Assembly: GCA_030066685.1 (NCBI GenBank)
Contig: JASJBF010000020.1
Location: forward strand, 1 to 64,000
DNA from: Kiloniellales bacterium
Lineage (GTDB): Bacteria > Pseudomonadota > Alphaproteobacteria > Kiloniellales > JAKSBE01
Direction of reading: 5' to 3'
Length of the DNA: 64,000 nt
A program made the translations under genes and the position numbers. This document shows, piece after piece, positions 53,800 through 61,469 of this stretch. The notes beneath the pieces were generated by a model. That model saw only the letters and a program-made list of their open reading frames with translations, had not been told where the DNA came from and ran no database searches. Every line of letters begins with the position of its first letter. Position 1 is the stretch's first letter.

Positions 53800-54929
53800 A
53801 ATACATCGAGGAGTTTCGGGACGGCCGCCTGGCCCGGCAGCTCGCCGGCGCGATCGCCGGCGAGGTCGCCCCGGACCGGCGCTACCGGCTGATGGAGTTC
53901 TGCGGCGGGCACACGCACGCGATCTTCCGCTACGGCATCCGGGACCTGCTTCCGGATGGAGTGGAGATGGTCCATGGGCCCGGCTGCCCGGTCTGCGTGC
54001 TGCCGATCGGCCGGCTGGACATGGCGATTCGAATGGCCCGGCGGCCGGAGGTGATCCTTTGCTCCTATGGCGACATGCTGCGGGTGCCGGGTTCGAAGCG
54101 GACGAGCCTTCTGAAGGCAAAGGCCGAAGGCGCCGACGTGCGTATGGTCTATTCGGCCGCGGACGCCCTCCGTGTCGCGCAGGCCAATCCGGACCGGGAG
54201 GTCGTGTTCTTCGCCATCGGATTCGAGACCACGACGCCGCCCACGGCCGTCGCCCTGAAGCAGGCCCGCGATCTCGACCTGCCGAACTTCAGCGTGTTCT
54301 GCAATCACGTCCTGACGCCCGCGGCGATCACCAACATCCTGGAGAGCCCCGACGTGCGGGAGATCGGGACCGTCCCGATCGACGGCTTTCTGGGTCCCGC
54401 CCATGTCAGCGTGGTGATCGGGAGTCAGCCCTACGCCTTCTTCGCAGAGGAGTACCGCAAGCCCGTGGTGATCACCGGTTTCGAGCCGCTCGACGTGATG
54501 CAGTCGATCCTCATGCTGGTCCGGCAGCTGAACGAGGGCCGGGCGGAAGTCGAGAACCAGTACATCCGGGCCGTCACCCCCGAGGGTAACGCGCGCGCCA
54601 AGGCCTTGGTCGCGGAAGTCTTCGAGTTGCGCCGCAGCTTCGAGTGGCGCGGGCTCGGCCGGGTGCCCTACAGCGCTTTGCGGATAAAGCGGGACTACGC
54701 CCGCTTCGACGCGGAGGCGCGCTTCGACGAGCCCTTTATCCCGGCGCGCGAGACCCGGGCGTGCAAATGCCCGATGATCCTACGCGGGGCCGCGAAGCCG
54801 ATGGACTGCAAGCTGTTCGGCACTGTTTGCACGCCGGAGACTCCCTTCGGATCCTGCATGGTCTCCGCCGAAGGTGCCTGCGCCGCCTATTACAGCTACG
54901 GCCGGCGGGCGGAAGCGCGAATGGCATGA
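53796..54929 (+). CDS. hypD: Fe-S scaffold HypD
   Basis: A 377-residue [4Fe-4S] protein on which the Fe(CN)2CO group is assembled. Conserved blocks are MEFCGGHTHAIFRYG (active Cys), HGPGCPVCVLP, and a C-terminal cluster with CKCPMILRG, CKLFG and CTPETPFGSCMVS. ATG 53796 overlaps the hypC stop; it ends overlapping the hypE start by four bases. Confidence 0.97.
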   Translation: MKYIEEFRDGRLARQLAGAIAGEVAPDRRYRLMEFCGGHTHAIFRYGIRDLLPDGVEMVHGPGCPVCVLPIGRLDMAIRMARRPEVILCSYGDMLRVPGSKRTSLLKAKAEGADVRMVYSAADALRVAQANPDREVVFFAIGFETTTPPTAVALKQARDLDLPNFSVFCNHVLTPAAITNILESPDVREIGTVPIDGFLGPAHVSVVIGSQPYAFFAEEYRKPVVITGFEPLDVMQSILMLVRQLNEGRAEVENQYIRAVTPEGNARAKALVAEVFELRRSFEWRGLGRVPYSALRIKRDYARFDAEARFDEPFIPARETRACKCPMILRGAAKPMDCKLFGTVCTPETPFGSCMVSAEGACAAYYSYGRRAEARMA

Positions 54930-55933
54930 CCGAGCTGATCGAAATGGCCCATGGCGCCGGCGGCCGCACGATGGCCGGGTTGATTGACAGCGTGTTCCGG
55001 CCCGCCTTCGACAACCAGTGGCTCGCCCGGGCCGAGGATCATGCCGCCCTTGCGGCACCGGACGGCCGGCTGGCGATGACCACCGATACCTATGTGATCT
55101 CGCCCCTGTTCTTTCCGGGCGGGGACATCGGGTCGCTGGCGGTGCACGGCACGATCAACGATCTCGCCACCGCCGGCGCCCGGCCCTTGTACCTCAGCGC
55201 CGGTTTCGTGCTCGAGGAGGGATTCCCGATCCAGGACCTGCAGCGGGTCGTCGCGTCGATGGCAGACGCCGCCAAGGCCGCCGGGGTCGCAATCGTCACC
55301 GGTGACACCAAGGTGGTAGAGCGCGGCAAGGGCGACGGGCTGTTCATCAACACCACCGGTCTGGGTCTCGTGCCCGACGGGGTCGAGCTCTCGACGACAC
55401 GGGTCCGCCCGGGTGACGCCGTGCTGGTTAGCGGATCGCTCGGCGACCACGGCGTCGCGGTGATGTCCAAGCGATCCGGGCTCAGCTTCGAAACGGAGAT
55501 CGAGTCGGACAGCGCGGCCCTGCACGACCTGGTTGCCGTGATGGCCGGCGCCGCTGCCGGCCTGCGGGCCCTGCGCGATCCGACCCGGGGCGGCCTCTCC
55601 GCCGTGCTCAACGAGATCGCCCAGGCGGCCGGGGTCGGCATGCGGATCCGCGAGGTGGACCTGCCGGTCAAGGACTCGGTTCGGGGGGCCTGCGAGCTGC
55701 TCGGGCTGGACCCCCTGAACGTGGCGAACGAGGGCAAGATGGTCGCCTTTTGCGACCCGGCCGATGCGCAAAGGCTGCTCGACGCCATGCGTGCGCACCC
55801 TTTGGGCCGGGACGCCTCGGTGATCGGGGTGGTCACGGACGATCCCGACCGCTTCATCGAACTCGAGACCGCGTTCGGCGGCCGCCGCGTCGTCGACTGG
55901 TTGGCGGGCGAACAGCTTCCCCGCATCTGCTGA
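54926..55933 (+). CDS. hypE: carbamoyl dehydratase HypE
   Basis: A 335-residue AIR-synthase-fold enzyme that dehydrates the HypE thiocarboxamide to thiocyanate. The ATP-binding N-terminal half has MAHGAGGRTMAGLI and TTDTYVISPLFFPGGDIG, and the chain ends PRIC, with the catalytic C-terminal Cys that accepts the carbamoyl group from HypF. Overlaps hypD by four bases. Confidence 0.97.
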   Translation: MTELIEMAHGAGGRTMAGLIDSVFRPAFDNQWLARAEDHAALAAPDGRLAMTTDTYVISPLFFPGGDIGSLAVHGTINDLATAGARPLYLSAGFVLEEGFPIQDLQRVVASMADAAKAAGVAIVTGDTKVVERGKGDGLFINTTGLGLVPDGVELSTTRVRPGDAVLVSGSLGDHGVAVMSKRSGLSFETEIESDSAALHDLVAVMAGAAAGLRALRDPTRGGLSAVLNEIAQAAGVGMRIREVDLPVKDSVRGACELLGLDPLNVANEGKMVAFCDPADAQRLLDAMRAHPLGRDASVIGVVTDDPDRFIELETAFGGRRVVDWLAGEQLPRIC

Positions 55934-55944
55934 GGAGAGGGGCG

Positions 55945-57651
55945 ATGCGCATCCTGCTGCTGACCCGCAGCTTCAACAGCTTGACCCAGCGCCTTCATGT
56001 CGAGCTTGCCGAGCGTGGGCACGATCTTTCGGTCGAGTTCGACATCAACGACGCGGTCAGTCTCGAGGCCGTCGATCTCTTCCGGCCCGATCTGGTCATC
56101 GCTCCCTACCTGACCCGGCGCATCCCGGAGGCGATCTGGCGGCGGGTGACGACACTCGTCGTCCACCCGGGACCGCTTGGCGACCGTGGTCCCTCCGCGC
56201 TCGATTGGGCAATCCTCGATGGCCAGGAAAGCTGGGGCGTTACCCTGCTACAGGCCGAAGCCGAGCTCGACGCCGGACCGGTCTGGGCGACCCGTCGGTT
56301 CCAGATGCGCGCGGGCACGAAGAGCAGCCTGTACCGCAACGAGGTGACCGAAGCCGCGGTCGCCTGCGTGCTGGAGGCCATCGAGGCGCTCCAGGGCGGC
56401 CGGTCGCGGAGGGACACGCGCCAATCCGCGGAGATCCGCACGGCCGGCTGGCGGCGGCGGGTGACTCAGCCGGACCGGGCAATCGACTGGCGCTGCGACG
56501 ACACCGAGACCGTGATCCGCAAAATCCGCGCGGCCGACGGGCAGCCTGGCGTTCTCGACAGCCTCGCAGGCCGGCCGTTCCACCTCTACGACGCCCATCC
56601 CGAGCCGGAGCTCGCGGGGCGACCCGGCGCGCTGCTGGCCCGCCGCGCGGAGGCGGTCTGCCGGGCGACCGCCGACGCTGCGGTCTGGATCGGCCATCTG
56701 CGCCCGGTGCCGGACGGCGAGCCGAGCTTCAAGCGGCCGGCGACCCTGGCGCTTGGCCCCGAGGCGAGCCGCCTGCCCGAACGGCCGCCGGTGGTCGGCA
56801 TGGACGGGGTGGGCTGGCAGCCCATCCGCTACCGGGAGGAAGGCGCGGTCGGCTACCTGTCTTTCGATTTCTACAACGGGGCGATGTCGACCGCCGGGTG
56901 CCGGCGGCTGCTGCTCGCTTACCGCCAGGCCGCGGCCCGTCCGACCCGGGTGCTGGTCCTGATCGGCGGACGGGAGTTCTGGTCGAACGGCCTCGACCTC
57001 GCGACGATCGAGGCTGCGGAAAGCCCGGCCGACGAAAGCTGGCGCAACATCAACGCCATGGACGACCTGACCGAGGCTGTGATCGGCACCACCGACAAGC
57101 TGACGGTCGCCGCGATGCGGGGCAATGCCGGCGCGGGCGGCGTCTTCCTGGCGCTTGCGGCGGATCTGGTTCTGGCGCGCGCCGGAATCGTGCTCAACCC
57201 GCACTACAAGAACATGGGCAATCTCTATGGGTCCGAGTACTGGACCTATCTCTTGCCGCGCCGTCGTCCGGACGGCGGATTGGACGGCGTGATGGATCGC
57301 CGGCTTCCCATCGGCGCCGAGGCGGCGCGGACACTCGGGCTGATCGACGACGTCCTGCCGAACGATCGGAGGGCCTGCGAGGCGGCGATCGAGGATACCG
57401 CCGGGCGGATCGCGGACGATCCGGCAATCGTCACCCGGCTTGCCGACAAGGCGCGCCGGCGCGCCGCCGACGAGGCCGCCAAGCCGCTGGCCGAATACCG
57501 GCGCGCGGAACTCGAGCGGATGACCCTGAACTTCTACGGCTTCGATCCGAGCTATCACGTCGCCCGCTATCACTTCATCGCAAAGCTCCCCCTCGCGCGG
57601 ACGCCGGTCCACCTGGCGCGTCATCGGGAGCTGCGGCGCAGCAGCGCTTAA
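55945..57651 (+). CDS. hypX: HypX, CO-ligand synthesis enzyme for aerobic hydrogenase maturation
   Basis: A 568-residue two-domain protein. The N-terminal half resembles formyl-THF hydrolase/transferases, with VVHPGPLGDRGPSALDWAIL. The C-terminal half resembles enoyl-CoA hydratase/isomerase, with RGNAGAGGVFLALAADLVLA and NPHYKNMGNLYGSEYWTY. In characterised HypX, N10-formyl-THF is turned via formyl-CoA into CO for the active site, allowing maturation in air. ATG 55945 follows GAGGAGAGG. Last clear gene of the hup/hyp operon. Confidence 0.93.
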   Translation: MRILLLTRSFNSLTQRLHVELAERGHDLSVEFDINDAVSLEAVDLFRPDLVIAPYLTRRIPEAIWRRVTTLVVHPGPLGDRGPSALDWAILDGQESWGVTLLQAEAELDAGPVWATRRFQMRAGTKSSLYRNEVTEAAVACVLEAIEALQGGRSRRDTRQSAEIRTAGWRRRVTQPDRAIDWRCDDTETVIRKIRAADGQPGVLDSLAGRPFHLYDAHPEPELAGRPGALLARRAEAVCRATADAAVWIGHLRPVPDGEPSFKRPATLALGPEASRLPERPPVVGMDGVGWQPIRYREEGAVGYLSFDFYNGAMSTAGCRRLLLAYRQAAARPTRVLVLIGGREFWSNGLDLATIEAAESPADESWRNINAMDDLTEAVIGTTDKLTVAAMRGNAGAGGVFLALAADLVLARAGIVLNPHYKNMGNLYGSEYWTYLLPRRRPDGGLDGVMDRRLPIGAEAARTLGLIDDVLPNDRRACEAAIEDTAGRIADDPAIVTRLADKARRRAADEAAKPLAEYRRAELERMTLNFYGFDPSYHVARYHFIAKLPLARTPVHLARHRELRRSSA

Positions 57652-57678
57652 CTCGCAACTCGAGAGGAGGAGCCAGGC

Positions 57679-57837
57679 ATGATCCGATCATTCACCCGAA
57701 TGGCCATGCTTGCCGCGTTGTCGACCGGCCCCGGCCTCCGGTCGCCCATCCCAGGCACGGAACGGCAGCCAGTGGGTTCGCAGCCCGCCGGCTGCGCTCC
57801 CGCTCCGGCCGGGGCCGGAGCCAGGTCGACACCGTGA
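57679..57837 (+). CDS. small hypothetical protein or remnant, 52 residues
   Basis: A short frame with a strong GAGAGGAGG site 8 bases before its ATG, starting MIRSFTRMAMLAALSTG like the beginning of a signal peptide, then a Pro/Ala/Gly-rich tail that fits no family. It lies 27 bases after hypX in the same direction. It may be a real small exported protein, or the ruined start of a lost gene (for example a cytochrome or periplasmic protein). Confidence 0.3.
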   Translation: MIRSFTRMAMLAALSTGPGLRSPIPGTERQPVGSQPAGCAPAPAGAGARSTP

Positions 57838-57854
57838 GGTCGCTCGGGTTCCGA

Positions 57855-58319
57855 TCAGCTTCCAGAGGTGGCCTTCAGCGCCTCGATGATCTCGGCCCGC
57901 TCGTCAGCGTCCGGGATGCCGACGATCGTCTTTTTCGTGCCCGGCAGGAAGGTCGGCGGATGGGTCAAGTACTTGTCCAGGTCGGGCTCGCTCCAGGTTC
58001 CGCCCGCCGAGCGCAAGGCCTCGGAATAGTTGAACCAGGGCGATCGCGCCTTCGGAGCGCCGACCACGCCGTCCAAATCCGGCGCGGCGCGCGAGGCGTC
58101 TGCCGGGTCGACGCTGTGACAGACCACGCAATCGCGCAGGGCCGTGTCGGCTCCCGCCGCGCGCACCGGGATGACCGTCTCTCCGAACGCCGGTGTCGTC
58201 GGCGGGGCGGGCAGCAGCCCCGCGACCGAGCGGCCTTCCGTTCCGACTCCCCAGATCACGGCGATCACCAGGACACCGGCGACTCCGGCCGCACATACGT
58301 AGGATCCGAAGCGAGGCAT
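57855..58319 (-). CDS. membrane-anchored class I cytochrome c lacking the axial Met
   Basis: A 154-residue c-type cytochrome with an uncleaved N-terminal helix (about 7-24) and a periplasmic heme domain. CVVCH (Cys64, Cys67, His68) binds heme. The C-terminal segment THPPTFLPGTKKTIVGI matches the PGTKM block of class I cytochromes, but the Met is Lys130, and no Met exists anywhere after the signal region. Lys129/130 or His120 must supply the sixth ligand, or the iron is five-coordinate. Divergent from the FNR-family gene, with an anaerobox placed well for activation. ATG 58319 begins the anchor helix. Confidence 0.8.
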   Translation of the reverse strand: MPRFGSYVCAAGVAGVLVIAVIWGVGTEGRSVAGLLPAPPTTPAFGETVIPVRAAGADTALRDCVVCHSVDPADASRAAPDLDGVVGAPKARSPWFNYSEALRSAGGTWSEPDLDKYLTHPPTFLPGTKKTIVGIPDADERAEIIEALKATSGS

Positions 58320-58404
58320 CGTCAGCCGTACTCCAACGGTTCGGGCCCTTGGAAGGGCTTCGGGGCATTCCGGAAGACGATACGGAGCGGATCGCCGGAT
58401 CGCG

Positions 58405-58418
58405 TTGACGATCGTCAA
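58405..58418. promoter_or_regulatory. anaerobox between cytochrome c and fnr-type genes
   Basis: TTGACGATCGTCAA is a perfect 14-bp palindrome matching TTGAY-N4-RTCAA. Its centre is 92 bases from the cytochrome ATG, so an activating geometry would start that mRNA about 51 bases before the ATG. It is only 38 bases before the regulator ATG, too close for activation and suited to autorepression. Confidence 0.72.
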
Positions 58419-58449
58419 ATTCGAGATCGCGAAACCCGAGGATTGATCG

Positions 58450-59187
58450 ATGTTGCGCAGCAACGGTAACGGCTCATGTCCCAGCGATCCGACGGCGCCT
58501 TGCAGCCGATGCGAACGCTTCACCGATACGGAGTGGAACGAATTGGACGCGGAGGATCTGTGCCTTCTGTCGCGGGCCAAAGTGCGGCGCCGCTATGCAT
58601 CGGGCCAGTCCCTGTTCTGCCAGGGCGATGCGAATTCGGGCCTCTATTGCCTGAGCGCCGGGACGGTGGCGCTGCGGCAGCTCGACGAGGCCGGCAACTC
58701 GGTGCTGCTTGGCCTCGCCTATCCCGGTGACGTGCTGGGATACCGCTCGCTCGTGTCGGGCGTGGAGCACAAGACGAGCGCCGAGGCGCTCGGACCCTGC
58801 CGGGCGTGCAAGATCGGCCGCAAGACGGCGCTGGATCTGATCCAGCGGCGTCCGCAGCTTGGAATGGCCTTCCTGCGCCGGTCCAGCCGAGAGATCGAAC
58901 GGATGCATAAGTCGATTCTCCGGTCGGCCGCGCTCAGCAATCGCGGCCGGCTGTTGCAGATCATGGTTTCGATGATGGAGCATCACGGACGCCCAACCGG
59001 TGACGGCACCTACGCCATCGATCTTCCGGTCTCGCGCCGGGACCTCGCCTCGATGATCGGCGCCCGGCACGAGACCCTGTCCCGCGTCATGAGCCGGCTC
59101 GAAGAGGAACAGCTGGCAGAATTCTCCGGCCGCCGGGTTGTCATTCCCAACCTCGATGCCTTCGTCGGGGCGGCCAACGGCGGCTAG
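58450..59187 (+). CDS. FNR/CRP-family regulator (FnrN/FixK type)
   Basis: A 245-residue transcription factor. Cys10, Cys18 and Cys21 near the N terminus and Cys117/Cys120 (GPCRACKIGR) offer a cluster ligand set like that of oxygen-sensing FNR proteins, with altered spacing. A cNMP-type beta barrel (GQSLFCQGDANSGLYCLSAG), dimer helix and a C-terminal HTH (LASMIGARHETLSRVMSRL) follow; Glu208, Ser211 and Arg212 form the ETLSR set that reads TTGA half-sites. It therefore fits the three anaeroboxes in this locus and is probably the local hydrogenase regulator. Confidence 0.87.
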   Translation: MLRSNGNGSCPSDPTAPCSRCERFTDTEWNELDAEDLCLLSRAKVRRRYASGQSLFCQGDANSGLYCLSAGTVALRQLDEAGNSVLLGLAYPGDVLGYRSLVSGVEHKTSAEALGPCRACKIGRKTALDLIQRRPQLGMAFLRRSSREIERMHKSILRSAALSNRGRLLQIMVSMMEHHGRPTGDGTYAIDLPVSRRDLASMIGARHETLSRVMSRLEEEQLAEFSGRRVVIPNLDAFVGAANGG

Positions 59188-59210
59188 GGCATCGTCCGGC
59201 CCGGCAAAAA

Positions 59211-59224
59211 TTGACGATCGTCAT
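59211..59224. promoter_or_regulatory. anaerobox upstream of hybO
   Basis: TTGACGATCGTCAT repeats the 58405 site with one base changed at the end. Its centre lies about 59 bases before the hybO ATG, so an activating position would start transcription near 59259. The sequence GAGGAG at 59267-59272 follows as ribosome-binding site. Confidence 0.72.
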
Positions 59225-59276
59225 CGCGCGACCGAGGCAGCGGATCGACCATGGGTCCCAGCCCTCGAGGAGTGGG

Positions 59277-60446
59277 ATGACCATGCGCGAGAAACATCGA
59301 GACGAACTCGATCTGGAGGCGGCGCTCGGGCCGGCGCCGGACGAGCCGATGCATCTGTTGGGCGGGCTGACCCGCCGGCAGATGCTGCAGTTCTGCGCCG
59401 GGGTGGCTGCGACGATGGGGCTGCCGGCGATCGCTGGACGGCAGATGGCCGACGCCGCGACCGCGCCGGGCCGGCCGCCGGTCATCTGGCTGCACGGTCA
59501 GGAATGCACGGGCTGCACGGAATCGCTGCTGCGTTCCTACCATCCGACCCTCGAGCAGCTGATCCTCGAAGTCATCTCGCTCGATTATCACGACACGCTC
59601 TGCGTCGGCGCCGGCCGCCAGGCGCTGGACTACAAGCACAAGATCATGGAGGAGCACAAGGGCGCCTACGTCCTGGTGACCGAAGGCGGGACGCCGATGA
59701 AGGACGGCGGGGTGTACTGCAAGGTCGGCGGCGAGACCCAGGTCGACCTGGTCCGCAAGGCTGCGGACGGGGCGGCGGCGATCATCGCCATCGGATCCTG
59801 CGCCTCCTGGGGCGGCATCCAGTCGGCCGATCCGAACCCGACCGGCGCCGTCGGCACGCACGAAGTCATCCCAGACAAGACGGTGATCAACGTCCCGGGC
59901 TGTCCGCCCAACCCTTACAACTTCCTGTCGACCGTCCTCTACCTCTTGACCTTCGGCAAGCCGCCGGAACTCGATGGCCTGAACCGGCCGAAGTTCGCTT
60001 ACGGCCGCCTGGTGCACGAGAACTGCGAGCGTCGCCCGCATTTCGATGCCGGCCGCTTCGCCCTCGAATTCGGCGACGAGGGCCATCGCCAGGGTTTCTG
60101 TCTCTACAAGGTCGGCTGCAAGGGCCCGGAAACCTATGCCAACTGTCCGGCGATCGGGTTCGGGGACGTCGGCCACGGCGCCTGGCCGGTTGGGACCGGC
60201 CATCCGTGCTTCGGTTGCACCGAAAAGGGGATCGGTTTCCACAAGCCGATCCATGCGCTTGCCACCGTCAAGAGCCAGACGCCGCCGACCTCCTATCCCG
60301 ACATAGATCTGACCAAGGGAACCGGCGTCTCGCCCGGCGCGGCAGCGTTGGTCGCCGGCATTGCCGGCATCGTCGTCGGGGCCGGGGCGATGCTGCTGAA
60401 GCAGATGGGCGACAAGCCCGGAAGCCGCGACGCGACGGAGGGCTAG
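59277..60446 (+). CDS. hybO: [NiFe]-hydrogenase small subunit, Hyb type
   Basis: A 389-residue Fe-S subunit. A long n-region leads into the Tat motif TRRQMLQF (Arg33/34), so the folded dimer should leave by Tat. HGQECTGCTES (Cys77, Cys80) and GSCASWGGIQ ligate the proximal cluster; CPPNPYNF and the CKGPETYANCP, PCFGCTEKG blocks hold the others. The positions of the two extra cysteines of oxygen-tolerant enzymes are Gly here (CTGC and WGG), so a standard [4Fe-4S] proximal cluster is expected. A C-terminal helix (GAAALVAGIAGIVVGAGAML) anchors it to the inner membrane. ATG 59283 is an alternative start. Confidence 0.94.
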   Translation: MTMREKHRDELDLEAALGPAPDEPMHLLGGLTRRQMLQFCAGVAATMGLPAIAGRQMADAATAPGRPPVIWLHGQECTGCTESLLRSYHPTLEQLILEVISLDYHDTLCVGAGRQALDYKHKIMEEHKGAYVLVTEGGTPMKDGGVYCKVGGETQVDLVRKAADGAAAIIAIGSCASWGGIQSADPNPTGAVGTHEVIPDKTVINVPGCPPNPYNFLSTVLYLLTFGKPPELDGLNRPKFAYGRLVHENCERRPHFDAGRFALEFGDEGHRQGFCLYKVGCKGPETYANCPAIGFGDVGHGAWPVGTGHPCFGCTEKGIGFHKPIHALATVKSQTPPTSYPDIDLTKGTGVSPGAAALVAGIAGIVVGAGAMLLKQMGDKPGSRDATEG

Positions 60447-60449
60447 GCC

Positions 60450-61469
60450 ATGTCCGTAAGCCGGCGCGACTTCCTGTGCAACGTGGGTGGCGGTGCCGTG
60501 GCGGCGACCGCCGCCCCTGCCGCCGCCGAGGCCGCGCCGCTGCTGGCCCGGCCGAACCTGCCGCTGCCGCCGAAGGCGGTCGGGATGCTCTACGATTCGA
60601 CCATCTGCATCGGCTGCAAGGCCTGCGTCGACGCCTGCAAGTCCGCGAACGGCATGCCCGACGAAATCCCGCTGGAGCATAGCGGCTGGAATTTCGGCCA
60701 GTGGGATACGCCGCAGGACCTTTCGGGCAAGACGCTCAACGTCATCAAGGCCTATCGCCAGGGCGACATGAGCAAGAAGGACGTGGAGGAAGACGGCTTC
60801 GCCTTCATGAAGCGGCACTGCCTGCACTGTGTCGACCCCTCGTGCATCTCGGTGTGCCCGGTCTCGGCGATGCTGAAGGATCCCGAGACCGGCATCGTCA
60901 CGCACGATCCGGACGCCTGCATCGGATGCCGCTATTGCGTCTATGGCTGCCCCTTCGGCGTGCCGCAATACGACTTCGATTCCCCCTTCGGCGAGATCCA
61001 GAAGTGCGAGATGTGCGAACATCTGCAGGCCAAGGGCGAGATCCCGGCCTGCTGCGACGTCTGTCCGACCGGCGCCTCGCTCTTCGGCCTGGTCGAAGAG
61101 CTGCAGGCCGAAGCGGACCGCCGTCTCGCCGCGGCGCCCGGCAGCCCCTACCAATTCCCGCGCGGCCGTTTGGGGGACGGCCGGCCGACCCACGAGGGCA
61201 AGATCGCGACCTATCAGCCGGCGGTCTACGGCGTCGATGACGGCGGCGGCACCCAGGTCCGCTATCTCTCGGGCGTGGCCTTCGCCAAGCTCGGCCTGCC
61301 CGATCTGCCGAAGTACTCCTTCGCCTCGGTCGGCGAGGGCATCCAGCACACCATCTACAAGTGGTTTATCGCGCCGCTGGTCGGCTTCGGAGTCCTGGCG
61401 GTGTTCGCCCGCCGCCACCTGCGGCGCAAAGCGGACCGGGGCGATCTTGGGCAGGGAGGCGAGGCATGA
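60450..61469 (+). CDS. hybA: hydrogenase 4Fe-4S electron-transfer subunit, HybA type
   Basis: A 339-residue periplasmic ferredoxin-like subunit with a Tat signal (SRRDFLCNVGGG). Four cysteine groups for 4Fe-4S clusters are visible: CIGCKACVDAC, CLHCVDPSCISVCP, CIGCRYCVYGCP and CEMC with CCDVCP. A C-terminal helix (WFIAPLVGFGVLAVFA) anchors it. It links HybO to HybB. Three bases after hybO; overlaps hybB by four bases. Confidence 0.93.
   Translation: MSVSRRDFLCNVGGGAVAATAAPAAAEAAPLLARPNLPLPPKAVGMLYDSTICIGCKACVDACKSANGMPDEIPLEHSGWNFGQWDTPQDLSGKTLNVIKAYRQGDMSKKDVEEDGFAFMKRHCLHCVDPSCISVCPVSAMLKDPETGIVTHDPDACIGCRYCVYGCPFGVPQYDFDSPFGEIQKCEMCEHLQAKGEIPACCDVCPTGASLFGLVEELQAEADRRLAAAPGSPYQFPRGRLGDGRPTHEGKIATYQPAVYGVDDGGGTQVRYLSGVAFAKLGLPDLPKYSFASVGEGIQHTIYKWFIAPLVGFGVLAVFARRHLRRKADRGDLGQGGEA

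Noticed and set aside
59277-60446. Oxygen-tolerant (six-cysteine proximal cluster) hydrogenase
   Set aside because: Both extra cysteine positions are Gly (CTGC, WGG), so the standard type fits better despite hypX.
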